Shown one piece after another: positions 17,400-25,976 of a stretch of DNA of 64,000 bases; positions within the stretch are counted from its first letter, which is position 1; the number at the start of each line of letters is the position of its first letter. This stretch comes from Chroococcidiopsis thermalis PCC 7203. GTDB taxonomy: Bacteria; Cyanobacteriota; Cyanobacteriia; Cyanobacteriales; Chroococcidiopsidaceae. The stretch is taken from positions 4,886,336 through 4,950,335 of the forward strand of contig NC_019695.1 of NCBI RefSeq assembly GCF_000317125.1. Direction: 5' to 3'. Position numbers and translations under genes: made by a program. Below the pieces are notes generated by a model. It did not search any database, was not told where the DNA came from, and saw nothing but the letters and a program-made list of their open reading frames with translations.

Positions 17400-19046
17400 T
17401 CAGCATCGCAAGATGGTCAGCTTGAGATGTTGCAAAATGTCGCTAGCGGCTTTAATCCCAGATAGGGCTGCTCCTTCCATGTAGCCTTGCCATTCATAGA
17501 AAGAATTTGTGTGTTCCCCTGCAAAAAACAGGTTGTCAACTGGCTTGCCTTCGTTACCGCAGATCGTGGTAAATTGCCCTGGCTTGTAACAGGAGTAGCT
17601 ACCTTGGGCGAGGGGGTTAGCAGTCCAGTTTTCTAGATGTACGAGTAAATCGCCAGCGAGATCGCGTGTTGCTTGGGCGATCGCCCCTGGATAAACTTTT
17701 TCCAAATCTTTCAAAAATAGGTGCGCTTCTGTTTGCACGCGATTGGGATCGAGCGTCGCTCCCCTTCTACCACTAGAAAAGTCTACTAATATGGCGCGAT
17801 CGCCACTTGCTCCAGTAGGGTTTGTTTCCCAAGTGGTTTGATGGTGGGACAAATTAGAGTACGATGCACCGCTACTGCCACGATCTGCCCAAGGACGACC
17901 GTTAAAACCCAGCATCATTTTGGCGTGAGTTGCTTGATCGAGTTTATGAATTGCTTCTTGCTTCCAATCTGGTAGTTCTAAGTTTGCGTCTAGTTCGACT
18001 TGACGCAGTAATGCAAAAGGAATTGCTAACACTACGGCATCGTATGCGACATCAATCGTGCGATCGCCGTTGTCGAAAGTGACTTCTATGCGGTTTGTTG
18101 AATTCTTGCGTACCCTCACCAGTCTCATCCCCAACTCAATCTGTCCTTGGAGTTCTTGGCTTAATCCTCGGACGATTTGCTCGTTACCCTCAACGATGTG
18201 ATAACGCTCGTCACTAAAAATTTGAAAGGGAGAAGCTTGTGATGTTTCAATGTCTCGTACCACCAACAAAAAATTCAGACAGCTTTGATCTTCCAACTCC
18301 AGCCCATATTCTGCCATATAGGCTGCATTCATCGCAGCCTTAATTGTATCTCCTACTTGGTGTTTTTCTAGATATTCCAATAAATTGATTTTGTCAAACC
18401 GTGCGTCCGCCGACGTAAAGCAATCTACAGTTGGCATGGCGGATATTTCTTGTAAATCTCGTGTTATTTCAGCTAGAAACGCTTGATACTCCTCTAAAAT
18501 CGCCGATTCAGTGTAATGCTGTCCGTTGAAATAGCAAGCAAATTCTCCTGGCTGTTGAGACACGTCTTCCAGCGTGAGTTGAAATTGTCGCGCCCAGCGC
18601 AGGATAGTTTTGTTTTGGCTGTCGATCAGTTCTCCACCCCGTTCGATGACTTGGTGAGGAAATTTCGCGGCTCCAGGGAATGTTTTACCCAGCGAATAGC
18701 AACGTCCGCCGACGCGATCGCTCGCTTCGTAAATTGTGGCAGAGATGCCTTGCTGTTTTAGTTCGTAGCCACAAGCTAAACCTGCTAATCCCGCGCCTAC
18801 AATCCCAATTTTGACATCTCGCTCCCCCTGAGGCGAGACGTAAGAGCGCTCTAGCTGCATCGCTACGTTACCCAAAGCCGTTCCCGTTAGTTGGGTTTCT
18901 CTTTCCCGTACCGTGGATTGAGCAGCGCTGGCTTGCATCTGAGCTATCTGTTCGATGCCCTGACTGATGGAGAGATGATTTTTTTTGGCGTAAATTCCGA
19001 TTTTTATAGCACGTTTAAGGTCTTGAAACAACAATGAACGACCCAT
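17400..19046 (-). CDS. FAD-dependent amine oxidase (flavin monoamine oxidase family)
   Basis: 548 residues. An N-terminal helical region of about 75 residues precedes the Rossmann FAD motif VGAGLAGLACGYEL and RVGGRCYSLG. The C-terminal FAD motif is LFFAGEHTNSFYEWQGYMEGA. The family oxidises polyamines, monoamines or L-amino acids; cyanobacterial relatives include broad L-amino acid (arginine) oxidases or dehydrogenases. Its position 120 bases before speD-speE on the same strand suggests polyamine or basic amino acid substrates. The N-terminus has no clear Tat signal. Confidence 0.85.
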   Translation of the reverse strand: MGRSLLFQDLKRAIKIGIYAKKNHLSISQGIEQIAQMQASAAQSTVRERETQLTGTALGNVAMQLERSYVSPQGERDVKIGIVGAGLAGLACGYELKQQGISATIYEASDRVGGRCYSLGKTFPGAAKFPHQVIERGGELIDSQNKTILRWARQFQLTLEDVSQQPGEFACYFNGQHYTESAILEEYQAFLAEITRDLQEISAMPTVDCFTSADARFDKINLLEYLEKHQVGDTIKAAMNAAYMAEYGLELEDQSCLNFLLVVRDIETSQASPFQIFSDERYHIVEGNEQIVRGLSQELQGQIELGMRLVRVRKNSTNRIEVTFDNGDRTIDVAYDAVVLAIPFALLRQVELDANLELPDWKQEAIHKLDQATHAKMMLGFNGRPWADRGSSGASYSNLSHHQTTWETNPTGASGDRAILVDFSSGRRGATLDPNRVQTEAHLFLKDLEKVYPGAIAQATRDLAGDLLVHLENWTANPLAQGSYSCYKPGQFTTICGNEGKPVDNLFFAGEHTNSFYEWQGYMEGAALSGIKAASDILQHLKLTILRC

Positions 19047-19201
19047 AGATCTCTTTTAAAAGTTTGATTGAAGTTGTTTAGGTACGATCGCGCTTTGACT
19101 GGTGGCTGTAGTGGCGATCGGGAAAACACGTTTAATTTTACTGCCCTGTCAAAATTTTTTATGGTACTTAATTTAGATGAAGCGATCGCTGAAGCATCTG
19201 C

Positions 19202-19519
19202 TTAGCATTCTCCTGCACTCAAAAGAATAATTCCGGCAACAATCAAAGATACACCAAATAGGTTGCCATGAGAATAGCTTTCGCGAAAAAGCAAAGCTCC
19301 AACTAAAAATGCCAAAATAAATTCTAACCCAACCACGAAAAGATAGGTGACTCCTAAACTAGAGTCGTTCATGGCTATGGCTTCAATACTAGCCCCGGCA
19401 ATTAAAAAGAAATAAACTAGCAAACTAGGCACGAGTTCAGATAGTCCCTTGGAAAGTTTCATATACATGCCACCCAAGGTATAAGCAAATGCGGCAACTA
19501 ACACCATCATTAAATACAT
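19202..19519 (-). CDS. SMR/EmrE-superfamily small transporter-like protein
   Basis: 105 residues with four hydrophobic helices and the SMR-like start AYTLGGMYMKLSKGLSELVPS. Aligned by eye with EmrE, the essential membrane Glu14 is a Tyr (position 13), so proton-coupled drug export by the EmrE mechanism is unlikely. It lies 155 bases upstream of the amine oxidase on the same strand. SMR members MdtJI export spermidine in E. coli, so a polyamine-related role is an inference worth testing. A strong AAAGGAG Shine-Dalgarno precedes the ATG. Confidence 0.75.
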   Translation of the reverse strand: MYLMMVLVAAFAYTLGGMYMKLSKGLSELVPSLLVYFFLIAGASIEAIAMNDSSLGVTYLFVVGLEFILAFLVGALLFRESYSHGNLFGVSLIVAGIILLSAGEC

Positions 19520-20224
19520 AAACTCGCTCCTTTAAAATTGAAATTTTACAACCAGACTTTTTTTGTTGTTTTATAGCCTAGTGAATTCAGCTATATTTAT
19601 TATTTCTGCTATCAAATAAATTGACTGTTTTACATAAAATCTTCGCACTCTTATATCGCGTCAATACTCAACAACTGTCAAAAAACTTTCAGGTTTTTTT
19701 TAAGTTTTTCAAAATCCTTAAAAAATATATATTAGATTCATTATTGGAACCACAGTATTTTTACGGGCAATAGTTAAAAACAAGCTGAACTTTAAGAAAA
19801 ATTTGCGAGTCGATTCAGTGAAAATGCCGATTTAACGAAATACGGAACTTCCACGGACTGCAAAAACGATTGTTCGACTAGAAATCAGCTACTAATTACG
19901 GAAAAGTCGGATGCTAAATCCGATTATCTTCATAGAGATTTAATCCTGAACCCCTTTAGTAGCGGTAGCTTCAGCAGAACGGTTTTTGAGATAGTTTTAC
20001 AAGAAGAGAGTTATCTATTCCTAGTTGCTGACAGTCATAAATTTATAATTTCTTTATGTTTGCGAGGGTTGAAATCGAGTAGTGATTAACTTCGATCGGC
20101 AAGTTATTAGTTGTTCTTATTAGAGTTAAAAAATAATTTTATCGATTAGTACAGTTAATTACCTAAAATTTGCTGTACGGCTTATAACGAGAGGTGATAT
20201 TGTTGCTGTCTCTAGCTATACATT
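19520..20224. other. Gene-free AT-rich interval
   Basis: About 700 bases with no ORF that looks coding. A small hairpin (TCGGAT/ATCCGA near 19908-19925) is the only structure noticed. It should contain the promoter of the SMR-amine oxidase-spe block. Confidence 0.4.
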
Positions 20225-20370
20225 AGACCTCCTGCATGAATCAAAAAATCATGGATGTCATTCTGTTGGCGAAGCCTTCCCGAAGGGTACGCAACGCAGT
20301 GTAGTGAAGAATCTCCCAGATGTTTCGCTGCGCGTGTGGATGACAATTCAAGTATTCACGCAGGAGGTCT
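20225..20370. mobile_element. MITE-like element with 17-bp terminal inverted repeats
   Basis: Left end AGACCTCCTGCATGAAT (20225-20241) and right end ATTCACGCAGGAGGTCT (20354-20370) are inverted copies with one mismatch, flanked by T and A so that TA borders each side. The 146-bp interior has no ORF. It contains the GTCATTCTG...GAAGAATCTC-type segments common in cyanobacterial dispersed repeats. Confidence 0.65.
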
Positions 20371-20660
20371 ATTTAGCATCGATTAACAATGCTGGTACAG
20401 CCTGGTAATAGTAATTACATAGTTGAAAAAGGCGATTTTAAAGCTGTAAGTCTTCAGTGTTCTGCTTTTTGTTTTCTTGCACTGACACTCAAATCTTTCT
20501 AAAGACTCACAGATATCGGTCTTAAGATAGGCGATCGCCACCTCGAAAATCTGACTGACGAGCGATGTTAGATCTCTCGTTCATCCTACAAGCTATACGT
20601 ATAAATACTTTACATCCTGCTTATAGCAGACATTACCAGTAGTTTTAGTAGGAGATTGAT

Positions 20661-20852
20661 ATGAGCATCGAAAAAAGAGTTGAAGCAGTTGCTAAGAACG
20701 TTGAAGGCAAAGTTCAAGAAGCGATGAGCGAGCTGACAGGCGATCCCAAAGATAAGTTGGAAGGACAAGCAAAACAAGAGGATGCAGCCACAATGCACGC
20801 TCAAGAAGATGTTAAAGATAAAGCTAAAGATTTCATCGACAAAACTTTTTAA
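20661..20852 (+). CDS. CsbD-family stress protein
   Basis: 63 residues, strongly charged and helical: VEAVAKNVEGKVQEAMSELT and KDKLEGQAKQ are the CsbD signature. Members are induced by general stress; biochemical function unknown. A GGAG Shine-Dalgarno lies seven bases before the ATG and a very strong terminator follows. Confidence 0.9.
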   Translation: MSIEKRVEAVAKNVEGKVQEAMSELTGDPKDKLEGQAKQEDAATMHAQEDVKDKAKDFIDKTF

Positions 20853-20864
20853 GCGTCAAACTCT

Positions 20865-20920
20865 CAAGAGTTAGGCGCGATCCCTTGCCAATTTGGATCG
20901 CGCCTAACTCTTGCCTTGTT
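20865..20920 (+). terminator. Strong terminator downstream of the CsbD gene
   Basis: A perfect 19-bp stem (arms 20865-20883 and 20895-20913) with an 11-base loop, followed by CCTTGTTTT. The arms contain GGCGCGATCC and its complement. Confidence 0.75.
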
Positions 20921-20930
20921 TTATTGGGAG

Positions 20931-21126
20931 TCGGTAGGGGCGAGTTTCTAAACCTGCCCGTATAGGAGTTGGGAGTGGAGGGACAAGGGAGACAAGGGAG
21001 AAGGGGGAGACAAGGGAGAGTCGCCCAGATGAGGGAGAAAGAAATTTACAATCCCTCTCCATACCCTACACCTACACCCAACACCCAACACCCCATACCC
21101 CACTTACCACTAGCCACCAGTCACTG
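20931..21126 (+). repeat. REP-like palindrome and tandem repeats between csbD and dusB
   Basis: A degenerate copy of the GTAGGGGCGGGTTT...AAACCCGCCC palindrome (20933-20965) is followed by GGGAGACAAG, ACACCCA and ACTAGCCACCAG repeats up to the dusB stop codon. Confidence 0.75.
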
Positions 21127-22155
21127 TTAACTGACAACTGATAACTGACGATCGAGTTGTTCGATCGCGCGATCGAGTAGTTCTAACCCCTCACTCACAG
21201 ATTCAATAACGCTGAGTTGTCCCCGTAATTCAGCTGCACCGTTAAAACCTTTAGCATACCAGGTCATGTGTTTGCGGGCTTGACGCACACCGCGATCGCC
21301 CTTGTATTCCCACAGTGCTTGAAGATGTTCTCTAGCACATTGCAAGAGTTCGACTGGTGTAGGAGACGGTAATTCTCGCCCTGTCTTGAGAAAGTAATCT
21401 ACTTCTCCAACTAAAAACGGATAGCCTAGCGTCCCTCGCGAGCACATCACCCCATCTGCACCTGTCTGTTCCAAACACTTCACTGCTGCTGCTACAGAAA
21501 AAATATCGCCATTGCCAATTACAGGAATCGACAGCACTTCCTTTACCCGTGCAATCCATTCCCACTTTGCCGCACCGTTGTAGCCTTGGGCGCGGGTACG
21601 CCCGTGAACGGTAATCATTTGCGCCCCCGCATCTTCCATCCGCTTGGCAAAGTCTAGGATGGTTATTTCTTTATCCGTCCAACCAATGCGAGTTTTTACC
21701 GTCACTGGTACATCGACGGCTTGCACTACAGAACGGACAATCGCTTCCGCAACTTCTGGTTGTCGCAACAGTGAAGAACCACCACCATTTTTGGTAATTT
21801 TATTGACTGGGCAACCCATATTAATATCAACTGTATCTGCCCCCTCTTCAACAGCTTTGATGGCTGCTTCTGCCAAAAAGTCAGGGCGACAGTCAAATAA
21901 TTGAATGCTAATCGGTTTTTCCTGCGGTTCTACCTCCATAATTTTAGGCAGCTCTTTGACATAGTGCAGCCCTGTAGCATTCACCATTTCGGTGTACATC
22001 ATTGACTCTGGAGCATAGCGGCGCACTAAACGGCGAAACACTAAGTCAGTTACACCCGATAGCGGTGATTGTAAGACTCGACTATTAACTTCAAACGAGC
22101 CGATTTTAAGAGGTGTTGAGAGTCTAGCTTGCAAGCTAGGAGATAGAGCAACCAT
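21127..22155 (-). CDS. dusB: tRNA-dihydrouridine synthase (DusB/NifR3 family)
   Basis: 342 residues. FMN enzyme reducing uridine in the tRNA D-loop. TIM-barrel motifs: LQSPLSGVTDLVFRRLVRRY, ADTVDINMGCPVNKITKNGGGSSLL (with the catalytic Cys), PVTVKTRIGW, ITVHGRTRAQGY, PVIGNGDIFS, and the C-terminal helical domain. The last residues are encoded by repeat-like sequence. Confidence 0.92.
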   Translation of the reverse strand: MVALSPSLQARLSTPLKIGSFEVNSRVLQSPLSGVTDLVFRRLVRRYAPESMMYTEMVNATGLHYVKELPKIMEVEPQEKPISIQLFDCRPDFLAEAAIKAVEEGADTVDINMGCPVNKITKNGGGSSLLRQPEVAEAIVRSVVQAVDVPVTVKTRIGWTDKEITILDFAKRMEDAGAQMITVHGRTRAQGYNGAAKWEWIARVKEVLSIPVIGNGDIFSVAAAVKCLEQTGADGVMCSRGTLGYPFLVGEVDYFLKTGRELPSPTPVELLQCAREHLQALWEYKGDRGVRQARKHMTWYAKGFNGAAELRGQLSVIESVSEGLELLDRAIEQLDRQLSVVS

Positions 22156-22617
22156 AGGAACGAAAGGAGTTAGAGTTTCTACTTTAACGATAAAGAGCGT
22201 TCGTTTCGCGCGATCTAGTCTTCATTTTGCGCGATCGCTAATAAATCTTAGCAAAAGCAAATTAAAGGATATATATAAATATTACGAAATAATTCTCGTG
22301 ATTGCGAATAGTTTGCAAGTTCCGAAATAATGAAAGATGAAAATAATTAAAATTTCCATTCACTGCGATCGCATCTGCTTGAAACTGTTGTTGCATGACT
22401 TGGCAGGCTCATCGTAACAGTTTTCTCCATTGAAGCGATCGAAATTGGTAAAGAGGGAATCCCCATCTTTGCAGCGCTGTTTCACGTCCGAATTTGGCTT
22501 GGAAGTCAAGATCGTTCTTTCCTTTTTGAGCGCTTAATTTGAAGTTTTGTAACAGAAGCTTTTTCACAAGCTATCTCGACTTTCAGTAGACCGATTTGAA
22601 AGTGAGGACAATAAATA
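22156..22617. other. Divergent promoter region of dusB and isiX
   Basis: About 460 bases, AT-rich, with HIP1 sites. It separates the two divergent genes and must contain the isiX promoter. No clear operator or RNA element was recognised. Confidence 0.4.
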
Positions 22618-24009
22618 ATGATCGAAACTGCAAGCGATCGCAAAGCCCAATATCCTTGGTGGGCTGGTAATGCGCGCCTAACTAATTTATCAGGCACATT
22701 TTTGACTGCTCACATTGCCCATGCTGCGATCGTATCCTTTAGTATTGGTGCGCTGATACTGTTAGAAATTAATCGATATTCTCCCGACCGTCCGATGTCA
22801 GAACAAGGGTTATTTCTCTTATCTCGACTGGCTACACAAGGGTGGAGTCAGATTTCTGACGGTCAAGTGACTGACACTTATCCCTTTTTTGCTTTTGGAG
22901 TTGTACTGCTTGTTTCCGCCGCAGTTTTTACAGCAGGCACTTTATTTCACCGCAGCCAAGTTCCGGCAAGCTTAGAAGAGTCCAAAAATCCTCTAGCGCG
23001 GCAATATCATTTTAGTTGGGACGACCCCAAAAAATTGAGTTTTATTTTAGGAAATCACTTGATTTTCTTAGGAATAGGGGCTTTGTTGTTAGTAGCAAAA
23101 GCCATGTTTTTTGGCGGACTTTACGATGCTAATATCGGACAAGTGCGCGTCGTTACTGAACCCACTTTAAGTCCTGGAATAATTATAGACCGCATCGGTC
23201 ATCTTTTTGATGTCAACAATCTCGAAGATGTTGTTGGCGGTCACATTTATGTTGGTGCGCTGTTAATTGTGGCAGGAATATGGCACATGATTAGCGAACC
23301 GTGGGATTGGGTCAAACGACGTTTTCTCTTCTCTGGTAACGCCATTCTTTCTTACTCTCTATTTAGTCTTGCTTTGACAGGATTTGCTGGCTCTTACTTT
23401 TGCGGATTTAATACCCTCGCCTACCCAGTTGAGTTTTATGGTGCGCCCTTAAGCCTCAAGTCGTCCTTATTACCGCACTACTTTGACCCAAACCAATTAG
23501 AACCTACAACTCGCGTTTGGTTGGCAAATACCTACTTTTACCTATCGTTCTTCACTCTTCAAGGTTCCCTTTGGCATTTTGGATTGGCATCTGGCTACTT
23601 TGAACCCGTTCTACAATCTTGGAAAGCAGCTTTCTCGGAAATTAGAACTGCAAATGTAGCGTATCAGCGATCTTTCAGCCATCAGCCTCAACCCAATTGG
23701 AATACATTCTATGAATCTCCTCAAGTTGAGCTTCAGCCAGCTTTTGCTTACCAAGAATCTGCTCAAAAATCTTTGAACTATCTTTACGAACCCTCTTCAA
23801 ATTCAGTTGCATCCACAAGGACAAAATTACAGCCCAATCATCGACAAGTGCTTTACCAATTCAACTATCCCAATGACGAAGAAAAGACTTTTTACGAAAG
23901 CTCTAGTCGTGAGGGAAAATCGAAATTAGAATACCCCTCCCCCATGCCTCAGAATCTTTACGAGACTACTTACCAAAAACAAAAATCTAGCAAGTTGTAT
24001 GGGGGTTAA
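22618..24009 (+). CDS. isiX: CP43-like chlorophyll-binding antenna protein (IsiX/IsiA/Pcb family) with Tyr-rich C-terminal extension
   Basis: 463 residues. Residues 1-345 follow the six-helix IsiA/Pcb/CP43 antenna fold: an N-terminal NARLTNLSGTFLTAHIAHAA segment, VVGGHIYVGALLIVAGIWHM and TYFYLSFFTLQGSLWHFGLA, with paired helix histidines for chlorophyll. Family members are usually about 340-350 residues. Here residues about 348-463 form an extra hydrophilic tail repeating FYES/LYEP/LYET motifs. The convergent neighbours are ApcB- and ApcD-type genes, the LoLiP partners of IsiX, so IsiX is preferred over IsiA. GAGG lies about 11 bases before the ATG. Confidence 0.85.
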   Translation: MIETASDRKAQYPWWAGNARLTNLSGTFLTAHIAHAAIVSFSIGALILLEINRYSPDRPMSEQGLFLLSRLATQGWSQISDGQVTDTYPFFAFGVVLLVSAAVFTAGTLFHRSQVPASLEESKNPLARQYHFSWDDPKKLSFILGNHLIFLGIGALLLVAKAMFFGGLYDANIGQVRVVTEPTLSPGIIIDRIGHLFDVNNLEDVVGGHIYVGALLIVAGIWHMISEPWDWVKRRFLFSGNAILSYSLFSLALTGFAGSYFCGFNTLAYPVEFYGAPLSLKSSLLPHYFDPNQLEPTTRVWLANTYFYLSFFTLQGSLWHFGLASGYFEPVLQSWKAAFSEIRTANVAYQRSFSHQPQPNWNTFYESPQVELQPAFAYQESAQKSLNYLYEPSSNSVASTRTKLQPNHRQVLYQFNYPNDEEKTFYESSSREGKSKLEYPSPMPQNLYETTYQKQKSSKLYGG

Positions 24010-24020
24010 CAGTTATCAGT

Positions 24021-24048
24021 GTAGAGACGTTACATGTAACGTCTGTAC
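24021..24048. repeat. TAGAGACG palindrome (family copy 1)
   Basis: A 28-base palindrome, GTAGAGACGTTACA and its inverted copy with one mismatch, just downstream of isiX. Other copies are at 27701, 29668, 57993 and, degenerate, 62541. Confidence 0.8.
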
Positions 24049-24093
24049 AAAGTTATCAGTTATCGATGGCTGGTGACTGGTGGCAAGATACAG

Positions 24094-24277
24094 GATCTAA
24101 AAGCCCCCCTTGTTAAGGGGGGTTGGGGGGATCTAAAAGCCCCCCTTGTTAAGGGGGGTTGGGGGGATCTAAAAGCCCCCCTTGTTAGGGGGGTTGGGGG
24201 GATCTAAAAGCCCCCCTTGTTAAGGGGGTTGGGGGTAACTAAAAGCCCCCCTTGTTAAGGGGGGTTGGGGGGATCTA
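24094..24277. repeat. Tandem array, five copies of a 36-bp palindromic unit
   Basis: Units begin at GATCT about every 35-36 bases. Each has CCCCCC-TTGTTAA-GGGGGG arms and a G-rich tail. The array separates the convergent isiX and apcB3 genes and may also end transcription from both sides. Confidence 0.9.
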
Positions 24278-24301
24278 AACGACCTGGTAACTAGCTACCA
24301 G

Positions 24302-24790
24302 TCACTGACTTAAACCACTACAAATGTGGTCTAAATGCGTCCCAACTTCTTGCCCAGCTTCCGCACCAACTAAACGAGTCGTGACTTCCTTTAATGCTTG
24401 AATTGCTTGCACGGTGGGTTGAATCGGAACACCCAGAGTACTGAAAGTTTCCTTCAACCCAAAAAGAACCCGCTCTTCAATAATGGAAGGATCGTCAGCT
24501 AACATAGCGTAGGTAGCATAACGCAAGAATAGGGTTAAATCGCGAATGCAGGCTGCATAGCGACGAGTGGGATACATATTACCCCCAGGACAGGTGATAT
24601 CTCCATATAGGAGCGAATTTGCTACCGCTTGGCTAACAATACTAGAGGCATTTTCACTGATAGTAGCAGCTGCTTTGACGCGCAACTCTCCTGTTTGGAA
24701 ATATTTTCTCAACTTTTCCAACTCAGGTGTATCGAGATATTTACCTTGTCGATCCGCAGGATTGATAACAGAAGTAATCGTGTCTTGCAT
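24302..24790 (-). CDS. apcB3: Allophycocyanin beta-type subunit (ApcB3-like)
   Basis: 162 residues, full-length phycobiliprotein of the ApcB branch: [39 protein letters not shown] with the chromophore-binding Cys and [13 protein letters not shown]. Several positions differ from standard ApcB (for example RDLTLFLR where RDLDYYLR is usual). With the ApcD-type gene upstream and the IsiX antenna opposite, it matches the low-light photoacclimation set rather than the core phycobilisome operon, since there is no apcC, apcE or apcA partner next to it. Confidence 0.85.
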   Translation of the reverse strand: MQDTITSVINPADRQGKYLDTPELEKLRKYFQTGELRVKAAATISENASSIVSQAVANSLLYGDITCPGGNMYPTRRYAACIRDLTLFLRYATYAMLADDPSIIEERVLFGLKETFSTLGVPIQPTVQAIQALKEVTTRLVGAEAGQEVGTHLDHICSGLSQ

Positions 24791-24906
24791 AATTTTTTCT
24801 CCAACTGATTGCTTCGTTTTTAATTGCAGAATTTATGTGCTGAAAGTTTGATGTTTTGAGTTGTCTAAACCTTAACAAGGGCAAACTCCAATTACCTCAC
24901 CAAAAC

Positions 24907-25383
24907 TTAATACATGGCTCGGATTAAATAATCGAAATAAGGTTTGACAAGATCGGCTTCTTCGCGACTCATTAAACCTGTAGCAACCTCTTTTAAAGAG
25001 CGCATACAACTGCCAATGTTACTGACAGGAACACCCAGGGATACATACATTTCCCGCATTCCATTTATGCCGATATCATCTAAGGGTTTCATGTTTCCAG
25101 CTAATACGGCATATGTAATAAGTCGGAGATACCAGGCTTGATCTCTTTGACATAAGGCAGTTTTTTTCGGATCGCCGCTGTTGCTAGGAGTATTTGGTAT
25201 CACCTTCCAAAATCTTTGGCTACCCTCTTGGACAATTTTTTGCTCGTTTTTCGATAGGATTTGCGCTACTTTAAGCCGTGTCTCTCCAGTTTTAAAAAAA
25301 TCTTGTAGTTTATCTAATTCCGTGCGGCTAAGAAAGCGATCTGCTTCATCAGACTGAGCTATAACTTGGGCAACAAGGCTCAT
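24907..25383 (-). CDS. apcD4: Allophycocyanin alpha-type subunit (ApcD4-like)
   Basis: 158 residues, ApcA/ApcD branch but divergent: LSRTELDKLQDFFKTGETRLKVAQ, then a shortened unusual segment RFWKVIPNTPS, the bilin-binding CQRDQAWYLRLITYAVLAGN and LGVPVSNIGSCMRSLKE. Trp replaces aromatic residues near the bilin site in two places, the type of change associated with red-shifted allophycocyanins. It precedes apcB3 by 116 bases, consistent with an apcD4-apcB3 operon whose products form long-wavelength complexes. Confidence 0.83.
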   Translation of the reverse strand: MSLVAQVIAQSDEADRFLSRTELDKLQDFFKTGETRLKVAQILSKNEQKIVQEGSQRFWKVIPNTPSNSGDPKKTALCQRDQAWYLRLITYAVLAGNMKPLDDIGINGMREMYVSLGVPVSNIGSCMRSLKEVATGLMSREEADLVKPYFDYLIRAMY

Positions 25384-25976
25384 TATTTTATCCTCCGGTG
25401 AGATAGGACGAAACTAGTTTCCTCTAAAACAATTGTTGACTTTATTGTTGCAAAAGTCATTAGCATTTTTCACAACTTAATAAACAATTTTATAACTTAA
25501 CAAATAGGATATTTCTTGCTTGAATATAGATTAATTTCTATAGTAAAAATTCTAAACTTGGATTTCAATATTGATTGACTTAACTCTCATATAACAATAG
25601 AGTTTGGGTTATGAAACCCTGACAAGTTCTATTGCTAAGTCATTAGTAAAAATGAGCGATCGCAATCCTACGATCTTATATCGATACAGTACGAGTTGTA
25701 GAGAGCGATCGCCAGAATATTACAGCAACATAGTGCATCAACGTATAGGGTGTATAGCTATGCATCCTGAATTTTTGCGTAGTTAAAATTACTGAGTTGA
25801 AGTCAATTCAAACTTTTGTCTAATGCCATCAAATTTTCAAGCGCATTATTACTGAGATATTGAACTATCACATCAATATTTATTGTCTACCTCTATAACA
25901 AAAATCGGCAAACCTTCTGAAGCTTACCTCATCTTCATCAGGCTAGCTTGGACATGAAAAATTCATAAATTGAATT
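25384..25976. other. Divergent promoter region of apcD4 and the RM gene
   Basis: About 590 bases, AT-rich. Promoters for both divergent transcripts should be here. No RNA element or further ORF is convincing. Confidence 0.4.

Noticed and set aside
19520-19800. Guanidine riboswitch upstream of the SMR-like gene
   Set aside because: No paired ACGR-loop hairpins or ykkC-like core were found on the minus strand, and the protein lacks the Glu of guanidinium exporters.
22618-24009. Calling the antenna protein IsiA (iron-stress induced)
   Set aside because: No isiB flavodoxin follows, and the ApcD4/ApcB3-type neighbours plus the long tail fit IsiX better; sequence phylogeny would be needed to be certain.
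24094-24277. Regular 36-bp periodicity suggested a CRISPR array
   Set aside because: Units are contiguous with no unique spacers and each is a palindrome; no cas genes are in the window. The same applies to 31167-31351.
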